Below, in pieces: positions 38,593 through 48,426 of a DNA stretch of 64,000 bases. The stretch is taken from positions 11,959,346 through 12,023,345 of the forward strand of contig CM055097.1 of the NCBI GenBank assembly GCA_029204225.1, written 5' to 3'. The notes under the pieces were generated by a model. The model saw nothing but the letters and a program-made list of their open reading frames with translations. It was not told the origin of the DNA and did not search any database. The stretch is from Diphasiastrum complanatum. Taxonomy: Eukaryota; Streptophyta; Lycopodiopsida; Lycopodiales; Lycopodiaceae. Numbering within the stretch: position 1 is the stretch's first letter; each line of letters begins with the position of its first letter. A program made the translations under genes and the position numbers.

Positions 38593-39879
38593 TCACATCT
38601 ACCAGGAGGTGGAGCTTGAGGATCTTGGATTTTGCAGTTCTTTTGGTGTAGCTCTTTGCTTATTCTTCCAGGTTTTGTAATTCAATTTCAAGTAGGTGGA
38701 TTCTCAGATCCTTGGTGTAATCTCAGCCTAATGATCATAATTGTGGATTTGCTCCATGAATTTTGATGGAAATCATAGGATTTTTGATGAATTTAGTGAA
38801 TTTTTCACCTAGAATTGATGGTTTTTGCAAGGAAATGATTAAAGGATCTGGTGTAGTACGTTAATTAGATTGTACTTACTGTTTTACAGTCATTAATTAC
38901 AGAATTTAATGATTGCATGATGTTTGAAAAGTCAAAAGGTTGATTAGATAGTGATTTTGGACCAAAAATTGGGGTTTTGGACATAGATGGGCTATAGAAA
39001 CTATCTTTGACTTGAATCAGAACTTTTAGTGCTTACATGCAATGGAATTATAGGGATTTGGATTTGATTGCACGAATTTGTGGATTTCCCCCACAAATTT
39101 TGGTCAAAATTGGTAAAAAACCAAGGTTTTTTTGATGAATTTTGGACTAATTTTGGGGTAGATCTCAAAATTCTCAGCCAAAAATTGGTATGGACGTTTT
39201 CAGAGATGTAATGGAGCTGTCCCTAATCTGTCATGAAGTTTGGTAGGGATTAGACACCATTAGAGGTCTCAAAACACTAAAAAATAGTGTATTTTTTATG
39301 ATTCTTGAGCATGAGTACATCTCAATTGGGGTCTGAACCTGTTGGTTCTTGTTACAAGCTGAAAGATATGTTGGATTTCCTCTGATTTGAGCCATCATGC
39401 ATCCAATTTGGATAGATGTGCATTAGACACCAACATATTGAAGTTTTACTTGTTGAAAGAGGCCAAAAATGCATTTTTTTGCATGATCTGAGCTTATGAT
39501 TGCTTGCTGGACCTGTTAGAAGCTTCTATGCCTCTCTAATGAACCTTAGTAGAGTGCTTGTAACCTCTGATCCAAGGCTTTTTGGGCTGGGATGTGTTTT
39601 TTGAAGATTCCTCTCCACAAAAGTGTGCCCTCCTACCTGTTTTTCATGCATTTATTGCTCGCACGTGTGAAGCAAGGGGTGCAGAGTGACATGGAAAGTG
39701 CCTTGTAGACCCACTCTCCCTCTGTACTGTGCTTTACAGCGACCAATTCGGTGTCATGTAGAGAAAGTTATGGTCGTCTGAAGTTTGGCAATTTTTGAAC
39801 TAAAATTTGCACAATTTCGGAATTGTTCTGATGCATAGATCATCCGGACCCAGCCAGAAAAAAGGGAAGAAAAGAGTTC
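38593..39879 (+). other. Gypsy leader / eroded 5' gag region
   Basis: About 1.3 kb between the primer site and the first gag frame holds no open frame of note. Full Gypsy elements usually have most of gag here, so the N-terminal gag is either deleted or unrecognisable. Confidence 0.6.
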
Positions 39880-40374
39880 GTGGAAATAAGAAAACAAAAT
39901 ATTTCAACGAATTGGATCAAGCTGCATCTGAATTTAGACAAAAGAAAAAGTTGTCCCGGAAAAAAGGCTAGAAGGACCAATGTTTGTTTCCATTGTGGTC
40001 AGCCTGGACATGTTATGAAATTCTGCCCAGAGCGAAAGAAAGGCATAGCTCAAGTGATTGAGATGCCAGATAAAGAGAATCTTAAGCTGAGAATTAATAA
40101 AATTAATTGTGAGTGTGATTGTTCTTTCGGTACTACTTCATTCTTGCCAAATGATTTATTTCATTTGAAAGGCACTGTGAATGGACATGAAGTTAGTATT
40201 TTAGTGGACAGTGGATCTACTCATAATTTCATTAACTCTGGTCTTGTGCAAAGACTCGAACTCAAAACTGAAGCCAGTAACCATAGATATCGAGTATATC
40301 TAGCTTCAGGAGCGGAGTTGGAGACATGGGATGTGAAAGTTCCAAGGCTCCCAGTTTGGATCCAAGACTACTGA
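39880..40374 (+). pseudogene. Gypsy gag zinc knuckle and protease
   Basis: NVCFHCGQPGHVMKFCPE is a CX2CX4HX4C zinc knuckle. It is followed by the aspartic protease motif ILVDSGSTHNFIN. The frame stops at 40374 in the protease region. Only the C-terminal gag is present. Confidence 0.92.
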
Positions 40375-40599
40375 GAGTTAATTGATTTCCATGTTTTAGA
40401 TTTAGCGCATAGGGACATTATTCTAGGATACGAGTGGTTATTTAATAATCATCCTGAAATAGATTTTGATCATTTGCTAATGTAATGGAAATTTTTGATT
40501 CACAATATGAAGCTTATTCTTTATTTGCTAAGCCAATTTTGGATTTATCTGAAATGCATCTAAGTAGTTGTGAATTGTCAAAAATTCTTAACTTGGTAG

Positions 40600-41460
40600 A
40601 CTTAGACTAGGAGCAAATTGAGAAGAATAAGTTACTGTTTGAATTTAATGATGTATTTCCAGAAGAATTACCTCATGGTATACCGCCGTCCAAATCGATA
40701 GACCATAAGATTGAGTTAATTCCAGGTAGTCACCCTATCTCTAGACAACCTTACAGGTTTTTTCAGAAAGAAGAGGTAGAGATTAACTAAATATGGGTCA
40801 TATTCAGCCAAGTAAGTCGCCTTGGGGCGCTCCTGTTCTTATGAAAGCGAAGAAAGATGGAGGCTTCAAGATGTGTGTGGACTACAAAGAGTTGAATAAA
40901 GTAACTATTAAAAATAAATATCCTTTGCCTCGTATGGATGATCTGGTAGATTGATTAGATGGAGCTAAATACTTCACAAAGATAGTTTTAGAATCGGATA
41001 TCATCAGATTAGAATTCATCCAGATGACGTGCAGAAGACTGATTTTCGGACGAGATTTGGTCACTATGAATCTCTCGTGCTTCCTTTTGGGTTGACGAAT
41101 GCACCAGCTACGTTCCAACAGATGATGAACAATCTTTTTCGTCCATATCTAGGGAAGTTTGTGGTTGATATTCTCATCTACTGTAGAACACTTAAGGAGC
41201 ATTTGAGTCATCTTAAGACTATCTTAGATATTCTCAGACGAGAGAAACTCTACGCTAAGGAATCTAAATGTGAGTTCTTTAAGTATGAGGTGTTGTATCT
41301 CGGTCATAAGATCACTCGTAGTGGGTTGGAGATTGACAAGAGTAAGGTCAAGACAGTGCTTGATTGGTCGATACTGAAGACGGTTAGAGAAGTTAAATCT
41401 TTTTTCGATTTTACAGTTTTCTTTCGTAAGTCAATTGAGGATTATGCTAAAGTAGCAGCA
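40600..41460 (+). pseudogene. Gypsy reverse transcriptase, catalytic box deleted
   Basis: Pieces include [38 protein letters not shown], and then in another frame LPFGLTNAPATFQQMM. The catalytic box reads KFVVDILIYC, whereas Gypsy RTs have a Tyr-x-Asp-Asp core there, so about four residues including one catalytic Asp are missing. Stops lie in the upstream part (near 40787 and 40952). Confidence 0.9.
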
Positions 41461-41559
41461 CCCTTAAATAATTTGACTAAAGGCAGAGTTAATAAAAAGA
41501 AAAAGAGAGGTCAACCTAGCGAGCCTATTAAGTGGAATGATGAATTGAACCAATGCTTT

Positions 41560-41985
41560 GAGAAACTCAAGAAAATGGTTGTTTCAGCTCATGTTTTACA
41601 GATCGCAAATCCTTATTTACCTTACGTCGTGCGAACGGACTCAAGTGATTCAGTGATAGGGGCAGTTCTTCTACAGGAGGATAGGCCGATAGCGTTTGAA
41701 AGCAAGAAACTCACGGGGCCTCAGTTGCGCTATGCAACTTAGGAGAAAGAGTTATTTGCTGTGATACATGCACTTAAAACCTGGAGGCATTATCTTTACA
41801 GTAGTCAATTTATAGTGTATACATATCACCAACCTCTGAAGTACTTTTGTAATCAGAACGATGTAAGGGTCGTAAAGCTCGCTGGGCTGAGCATATGCAG
41901 GAATTTGATCATGAGATCCGATATGTCAAGGGCAGCTCTAACCAAATTGCGGATGCGCTTAGTCGGATTGGTGAATTAAATGAAC
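41560..41985 (+). pseudogene. Gypsy RNase H
   Basis: VRTDSSDSVIGAVLLQ matches the start of Ty3 RNase H (usually TDAS), followed by RPIAFESKKLTGPQ, a stop at the ATxEKELFAV position, then HALKTWRHYLYSSQFIVYT. A frameshift occurs before the QEFDHEIRYVKGSSN segment. Confidence 0.88.
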
Positions 41986-42939
41986 TTTCATTCACCCAGA
42001 TTTCCACTGATCTATATCTTTCATTGAGAGAAAAATGTGAATCAGATTCTCATTTTAGTTCCATATGGAACATGGTGGAGATAGGAAAAAATGAGAATGG
42101 AATAGAAATTTACTTACAGGGGTCTCAGGTTCCTAGGAAAGATAAGAAGATAGCGGAACAGTTCTCTATCCGAGGTGGGTTACTAATTTGGGATGTAAAA
42201 ATTTGTGTACCGACGGATGATGAGTTAAAGAAGAAGATTCTTTATGAGTGTCATGACGTTCCCTGTGTAGGTCATCCAGGCATACACAGGACTTTGGACC
42301 TGGTCAAAAGAGAGTTTCATTGGCCGAAACTCAAGCCATTTGTCGAGTCTTATGTGATTAAGTGTAGACCTTTCCAGTTAGCCAAAGCTTAACGCTTAAA
42401 GACTGGAGGGTTGTTACATCCCGTAGATATCCCTTAGAAACGATGGAAAAATATATCTATGGATTTTGTGGTTGGACTTCCAAAGACCCAACACCAAAAT
42501 GATTCTATTTGGGTTGTGGTGGACAGGTTGACAAAGTTAGCTATTTTTATACCAGTCAAGTCAACTGCTAAGGCTTCAAATTTAGCCCAGATCTTTGTGG
42601 AAAGATTATTTAGGCTTTATGGACTGCCAAGTGATATAATTAGTGATAGAAATCCTAAAATCACTTTTGGTCAGCTGTATTCCATAAGCTTGAAACCTCG
42701 CTTAGTTTTAGTTCTTCTGACGTTGTAGACGAATCATCATCCTCTTTTTGAGCCACTGGTTTGATAGTCCAAGTTACCTGAATCAGATGGCCAGACTGAG
42801 AGAACTAATCAGACTATGAAGGATATGTTGAGAACTTATGTGTCTCACAAGCAATCTTAGTGGGAATATTACATTCCTTTAATTGAGTTTGCTTATAACA
42901 GTAGAAAATATTCTACTACTGGTTATAGTCTGTTTATGC
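41985..42939 (+). pseudogene. Gypsy integrase, C-terminus deleted
   Basis: The zinc region has ECHDVPCVGHPGIHRT and a decayed second Cys pair (IKCRPFQLAK). The core has MDFVVGLPKTQHQND and GLPSDIISDRNPKITF, then broken pieces up to the YNSRKYSTTGYS region at about 42920. The C-terminal domain and any chromodomain are missing because the sequence continues directly into the LTR remnant. Confidence 0.9.
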
Positions 42940-42979
42940 TGATTGGAATCCTATAGATATTCACTTGGTGGTTCTTACA
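42940..42979 (+). repeat. 3' LTR remnant (40 bp)
   Basis: Matches 38535-38574 with a single mismatch and ends in TTACA, so the outer 3' end of the element is kept while about 450 bp of the LTR are gone. Confidence 0.9.
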
Positions 42980-43189
42980 CTACTAGTGATTGATACTTTG
43001 GTACTACCCGTATATGATGCTTTGGTACTACCTGCAGATACTTTCTACTTGTAACACGATAAGACTTCTTGAATATAGATCAATGGTAATGAGAATCCTC
43101 CTCAAGTTCACTTTGAAGATGTTAACAATGACTTAAATGCAGAAGGAATCTTTAAGAATTTCGAGTAAACCAACACTGTATTGAGCTGC

Positions 43190-44160
43190 ACCAGTGTCGG
43201 GTAAGATTCAAACGAGCTCACCCAGAAGTGCAGATATCACTTAGATGCTTTGAGGCGTTGAAGCCTTATTTTGTCCAGAAACTGAAGGAGCGGTACACCT
43301 GTTGCTGTGTGTACCATATGCAAATGATATATTTTAAGGAGGCATTTAATCATATGAGACAAAACAAGTTTGGTCATCATGGAAAGGATCATGCATGCAC
43401 ATGTTCCATCTACTGCAAAATTCAGGAATCGGATATTTGCAAAGCAAACCAATCTGTTTGCCCCAGCATCAGCAATATGTGGGAATCGCTTTTATGTGCA
43501 AAGCCTCCTAATTCAGAATACCATGCAAAAAAATGCTTGTTCGGGGACTGTAGTAAATGCGGCATTTGCATGTTGTCATTATGTCCCTCTAAGACATTAG
43601 TGGACAGCAGGGAGTTGTCTGTGAGGATTTTTACAGACGTTGCATCAGGGTTTGTTGATGAGGGTGGTTCTATCAAGAAGAGAAATGATTTGGTAGTGCA
43701 AAGAATGCGGAGCAGTGCTTTTGTTGACCTGGTTTCACCACATCTAAAAAACTTCATCAAGCATAACTTTGTAATTCGGTGGCAGTCACAGCATTTTAAA
43801 GACTACTTGCTGAAATTTCCTTCGGATGTTGTTGTTTCAATCATTGACTTTGTAGAGAATTATTCGTTCAAGATGCAAAACGAGATACAATCCATGCACT
43901 GGCTGGTCTAATCAGGTCACGATACTTGTGCACATAACGTACGTCAAAAACTCTATAGGTGCAGTTGAGACTCTTCATTTTTACGTATCAGACGATAAGC
44001 TCCATGACACCTTATTCATACAACACTGTCTACTACTACATGACAATTGGTTGAAAGAGAACGGGTATAATCTGAGGTGTCATTGGGTGTGGTCATACGG
44101 TGCGGCGTCCCAATTCAAAGCTCGAAGGCCTTTCTTCTTCATGGCCAGGTATATTTGTTG
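43190..44160 (+). pseudogene. Cysteine-rich, possibly DDE-type transposase-like gene (decayed)
   Basis: The main frame (about 43228-43911) has LKPYFVQKLKERYTCCCVYH, a cysteine cluster CLFGDCSKCGICMLSLC, RWQSQHFKDYLLKFP and IDFVENYSFKMQNEIQSMHW. After a frameshift near 43905 it continues as QVTILVHITYV, YVSDDKLHDTLFIQHC and HWVWSYGAASQFKARRPF. I recall uncharacterised animal and lower-plant proteins with DFAENY, SDDxxHD and SDGxxxQFK blocks, possibly transposases; this is from memory and not checked. The last block has Tyr where I expect Asp (SYG for SDG). A likely intron donor (gccag|gtatat) follows near 44150. GGTAC-rich repeats lie on both sides. Confidence 0.55.
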
Positions 44161-44209
44161 GGGGTTCTCACTATCTCTATTATTATTACTCTGTAGCTTT
44201 TAGGTTTGT

Positions 44210-44390
44210 TACTTCAGATAATACCAAAATTGGTACTGAACTATAAGACTTTAACTACATAGTCCATCTCATAGTACCAAACTACACTGTTCAGGAGTAC
44301 CAATTTTGGTACTATTTTCCTTATAGATATGGTACCAAACTGGAACTATACAGGACACCCAAATATAGTACCAAACTGGTAGTAGACAGG
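44210..44390. repeat. GGTAC-rich repeat downstream of the transposase-like gene
   Basis: Variants of taccaaa(a/c)tggtact recur several times here, matching the family at 37540-38080 in both orientations. If the donor near 44150 is real, they lie in an intron of the transposase-like gene. Confidence 0.6.
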
Positions 44391-44624
44391 ACATTAAGTT
44401 CGTAACCATGGGTATTGTTCACAAGCATTGTGTATCGCAGCCAACATAAAAATAAAAAATCTAACAATTTGTTCGTTTTTTTGTCAGATATTATCACTTG
44501 ACAGGTCTGCAAATGATGCATAATTTCTCCGCCTCAGGCCATGAAAAAGATGAGCACAACGGAGCGAGCGCGGTCATCAAAAAAACTCTTACTCACGAGG
44601 AGTTGAAACTAGACGGTTGGCCCT

Positions 44625-45075
44625 TGTCAGATCAATCATACTAGGTACGACGCATTTCATTTGGCTAATCACAAGTCGACACGTGTTCCTTCACCAGTCC
44701 TCCACACGTGCAAATTTTTTTTTATAAATATGTCTTTTTGGGCTCAGATTTTCACGCAAATTCACGATTGCTTTGCCAGATATCGATATCAAGCATGTCG
44801 CTTGTTCTCATTACATCTCGTTGGCTAATATGCGCCTGGATCCGATACTGCATCGTCCGATATCGCATTCGAGCGCGTCTCGCAAATTTCTTTTTTTTGC
44901 TCGTTTTCCTTGCGCTCAGATCCGATACTCCAACTTCAAATATCTCTCTCGAGCGCATGTTGATTTGACGTGTTTGTCGGACCTGGGGTTTAGGGTTTAG
45001 GGTTCAGTTCTGTTATTTTTGTTTAAAATGTCTAATTTTGAATCCAGTTTGCTTTCTTTTTTTAATGATTTTTTG
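44625..45075 (+). repeat. Promoter/leader repeat, copy a (orphaned)
   Basis: It aligns along its whole length with 45237-45695 (offset about 605-612). Shared blocks include gtacgacgcattt, gtcgacacgtg, ccagtcctccaca, ttttcacgcaaatt, gatccgatactgcatc and tctctctcgagcgca. Copy b leads into a coding frame; copy a ends about where that frame would begin and has no coding sequence after it. Confidence 0.85.
44680..44730 (+). promoter_or_regulatory. G-boxes and TATA box of copy a
   Basis: CACGTG occurs at 44680-44685 and 44705-44710. A TATA-like tataaata starts at 44723, twelve bases after the second box. The same layout recurs at 45294-45345, 48093-48120 and 59875-59898. Confidence 0.6.
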
Positions 45076-45236
45076 CAAATTTTTGCACGTGTGAAAAGAC
45101 GGCCTAGACACGTGACATCAGATGCCTAGACAACGTGGAAATTCCGTACGGATAATGATGACCCAATTATGGGAACACGTGGGCTGAGACACGTAAGCGA
45201 ATCCCTTATCGACGCGTGTCATTCTCGCACGTGACA

Positions 45237-45695
45237 GATGTTAGATCAATCATTCAAGGTACGATGCATTTATTTTGGCCAATCACATGTCGACACGTGT
45301 TTTTTTGCCAGTCCTCCACATGTAGAAATTTTTTTATATAAATAGGTCTTTTCCGGCTCGGATTTTCACGCAAATTTAGGATTGCTTTGCCGGATATCGA
45401 TTTCAAGCGCACCGCTTTCTCTCATTACGTCTCGTTGACTATTATGTGTCTGGATCCGATACTGCATCCTCTGGTATCGCATTCAAGCACATTTTGTATT
45501 TCTTTTCTTTCCTGCTCATTGTTCTTGCGCTCGAATCTGATACTCCAGCTTCCAATATCTCTCTCGAGCGCACGTTGCCTTGACGTGCTTGTCTGACCTG
45601 GGGTTTGCGCCTGAGAGCGATATTTGGAACTTCAGTTCTATTATTTTTGTATAAATTATCTAATTTTGAATCCAGTTTGTTTTTTTTTTTTAATG
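45237..45695 (+). repeat. Promoter/leader repeat, copy b (upstream of gene A1)
   Basis: See copy a. This copy has a CCAAT-like ggccaatcac, CACGTG at 45294-45299, CACATG at 45317-45322 and tatataaata from 45335. It is followed by a long leader and the A1 coding frame. Confidence 0.85.
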
Positions 45696-46204
45696 AATTT
45701 GGTATTACTGATATGTTGGACTATTTCAAATCTCTTTTTCTTTTTATCCTACCTTCTATAACTGAGAGCCCTGGTGTGGAGGCATTCTCTGGGATATATC
45801 TCAGATTTTAGTCCCTACTCAGTACTCCGTTATTCAGGTCTCAGAATAAAAACATGATTCATTATCAGGACCTGGTGGCACTCGACAAGCATATCTACAA
45901 AGCTAAGCTTGGCAGAATGTTTACCAAGTTACATAATGATTTCAAGTTTGTAGATGAGTGCCCAATTCACAATAAAAAATGTAGATTTGTTGATTTTCAG
46001 TCTGTTTTTATTTTATTTTTCCTTTTGTTAAGTATTTTTGACGATTCAGACTTTGTGCCCTCCACTTCTGAAACAGCTTCTTCTAGTGGTACAAAGTCTG
46101 AAAAGTCAAATATTGTAGATATAGATACCTTTTTTATTGACACGAGTGTTCATTTAGATGATTGTTCTGATTCGATCCTGCTCGAAATAGGGCTACTTTT
46201 ATAG
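45605..46204 (+). pseudogene. Gene A1: unknown family with C-x2-[CH]-x3-C motif, copy 1
   Basis: I do not recognise the family. A1 aligns with the minus-strand gene A2 (53.6-55.1 kb): NEFGIT at the start, a ~50-residue block ending GRMFTKLHNDF (A2: DRMFTKLFDLF), then CPIHNKKCRFVDFQS (A2: CPYCNKKCRLVEYQS). The cysteines and one histidine suggest a small metal site. An in-frame stop replaces an Arg of A2 near 45810. The Asp/Ser-rich tail ends at 46204. Between FQS and the acidic tail lies a ~30-base T-rich stretch that is either a hydrophobic segment or a very short intron. It converges with gene C. Confidence 0.5.
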
Positions 46205-46219
46205 GCCCTAGAACACCCA

Positions 46220-47420
46220 CTACCCGTCCACCATCAAAGACTCTATTATTTTACACTTTACATTTGAAATCCTATTGTTCATCATGATACGCTCAGTGGA
46301 TTTGCAAGTCAATATTGTGCCCAATGACATTTCTAGTGAAGCATTGTCTTTAATATTCCGAGGAGCTACTAATGCAGATCTGCAAAAAAAACAAATAGTT
46401 AACAGAATATCACCATAGTTGAAATTAAATCCAAATGTCATTGAAAAACTTACAAAAATCAGAATATGCTTACTTGAATGCACATATCCTTCTATTTCGA
46501 TAACCTCCTTTTGAAAGTGTTTAAATATCCTTGCAACTTTGCGACTTTCGCTTCTCACTTTCAGCCTTCTTCTTTTCCAAATCCACATCCTTCAATAATT
46601 GTAAGTTTTCAATATGAATAGACTGTAAGACTGATTGCATTTGCTCTAGTTCTGATTTGATATTGATTGTTATCTTCTGTAATGATTCATTGTTTTTTTT
46701 TAAGTTGTTCATTTTCTTCTAACGTCTTTTGGAGATGACAATCTCTATTCTGACAATAAGAGGATATCCGAATTAACTCACCTTCTAAAAAGTGAACTTT
46801 ATTCATATAAAGTTGTTTTCCATGGTTCTGCAATCTTTCACAATATCCTAGTAATCCACTATGCCCATTGCATATCCATGTAACTAAATAAGTTATTGAA
46901 GAGAATGTGGGATGTGTCAAAGTGCTTGGATCTTGTGGATATAATGTTCCATCTATCTACAAATCCAAGTTTTTTTTTCCTTCTGTCTTGTAACGAGAAC
47001 GATCCTCAACAGATATTTGAATTCCTTTGCCTCCTCTTCTCTGCAAAGGTGCCAAATCAATAGGGATATCCACATGTAGATGATACAATGTCATCATCAA
47101 AAAAATAATAGAGTAATCAGTTGCATCAAAGTACTATGACCAGATTCTATGAAGCAAAACAAAATACTCATCTTTGACTATATTATATACTATGTACGAT
47201 CAACCCAATCTCCAAGTTTGTATGCTTGATTCAAATTTGGAAATGCCACTCATTTTTTCATTTCAATAGGTAGTTGGCGATCATATTTCCATTCTCGTGG
47301 AAGGAATGCATATGAAAACATTTTGCAATTTTTTCTGATTCAAATTTGGGGATGGCGGTCATATTCTAGATCCAGTGAAAATATTGCTCTTTTCGTAACC
47401 AATGGAGAGAATATTTTTGA
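46220..47420 (-). pseudogene. Gene C: coiled-coil protein of unknown family (broken)
   Basis: In coding order: an exon at about 47180-47420 with FSYAFLPREWKYDRQLPIE and FPNLNQAYKLGDWVDRT, a basic stretch near 47000 (RRGGKGIQISVEDRSRYK), then the 46475-46920 part with FSSITYLVTWICNGHSGLLG and a heptad-like coiled coil from HFLEGELIRI to LEKKKAESEKRKSQS. A last exon at 46220-46381 (SALVAPRNIKDNASLEM) follows a gcag acceptor. Frameshifts occur at A/T runs near 46690 and 46970, and a nonsense codon near 46955. No known domain recognised. It converges with A1 and diverges from U1. Confidence 0.45.
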
Positions 47421-47613
47421 ATTTAGTCAAGTTATATTGCGAACTGTTAACAGTTCTTAACTGTGACTATAGACACTGTGGGTAGATCATTGGAGTTGGG
47501 GAGGCCTTGGGAGTGGTGTGGGCAAGCAAATAAACAATATTGTTTTTTTTTTTATTTTGATATTTTTCTATATCCTACATGGCATTCCTTAAAGGGTCTT
47601 TTTGATATTGAGA

Positions 47614-47620
<7 letters not shown>

Positions 47621-47692
<72 letters not shown>
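47621..47692. repeat. (CT)36 microsatellite
   Basis: Uninterrupted TC dinucleotide repeats over 72 bases, between genes C and U1. Confidence 0.98.
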
Positions 47693-47696
<4 letters not shown>

Positions 47697-47939
47697 CTTC
47701 TTTTCCACACATGAGCTAAAAAAGTTTTAAAAAAATTACCATTTGTCAAAAACGTGAAAATCAAGGAGGTTGCAAGATTTTTAAAATCTAAAAAATTCAA
47801 AGCAATGTGAATTTTTTGGGTAGGCGAGAGGGTTATTATATACAGCTGGGTTGTGTTAAAAACCCACAGTATGCTATGGGATTATGTTAAAAACCCACAT
47901 GTCGTCGTTACACATCAATATATTTCTTCTATACATATA

Positions 47940-48125
47940 TGGTTTTTGGTTCCAAGTGCGAATGACACGCGTCGATTAGGGATTTGCACACGTGTCTCAG
48001 TCCACGTGGCCTTATAATTGGCTCATCATTGTCAGTACAGACATTCCACGTGGTCTAATCGTCTGACGACATGTGTCTCGACCGTCTTTTCACACGTGCA
48101 AAAATTTCGTATATATAAGTCCTCG
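47940..48125 (+). promoter_or_regulatory. G-box-rich promoter of U1 (possibly shared with gene C)
   Basis: Near-palindromic CACGTG or related boxes occur near 47965 (CGCG variant), 47988, 48003, 48047, 48069 (CATG variant) and 48093-48098. The last one stands 13 bases before tatataag at 48112. The interval lies between divergent genes C and U1 and could serve both. The 5' leader that follows has three GATATCG-type motifs (near 48169, 48252, 48331). Confidence 0.55.
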
Positions 48126-48426
48126 GAATTTTCATTTTTTTTTCGCAAAATTTTCGCTTTTAGTTCCTGATATCGCTCTCAAGCGCGCTCTTTCATCTTG
48201 TAAGCTTCCGCCCTCTCACAGTGCGCTCGAGTCCGATACCGCCTGCTGTGCAATATCGCTTTCGAGCGCGCATCTCTTTTTTGCAAATAATCTTTGTAGG
48301 TCTTGCGCTCGAAACCGATATTCAGTGCTGGTATCGATCTCAAGTGCCCTTTCATCACAGATTTTTTTGTTTTGATCCACCTTTGTTTTGTTCAAACTTC
48401 TTTTTGTTAATTTTCTTCTTCCGAGA

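Larger units (their letters stand above)
38082..42979 (+). mobile_element. Ty3/Gypsy element with truncated 3' LTR
   Basis: The 5' LTR (38082-38574) starts TGTTATG and ends TTACA. It is followed by the primer site tggtatcagagcttgga, matching the initiator-Met tRNA 3' end. Gag zinc knuckle, protease, RT, RNase H and integrase follow in Gypsy order. After integrase the sequence jumps straight into the last 40 bases of the LTR (42940-42979). Flanking ttact (38077-38081) and ctact (42980-42984) match at four of five positions, consistent with a target-site duplication. Confidence 0.93.

Noticed and set aside
44987-45004. Telomere-like repeats as a sign of chromosome end or fusion
   Set aside because: Only two to three units, located in a duplicated gene leader; a telo-box is a simpler reading.
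47463-47714. Plus-strand frame ending in a Ser-Leu repeat, and its Arg-Glu antisense
   Set aside because: Produced by the (CT)36 microsatellite.
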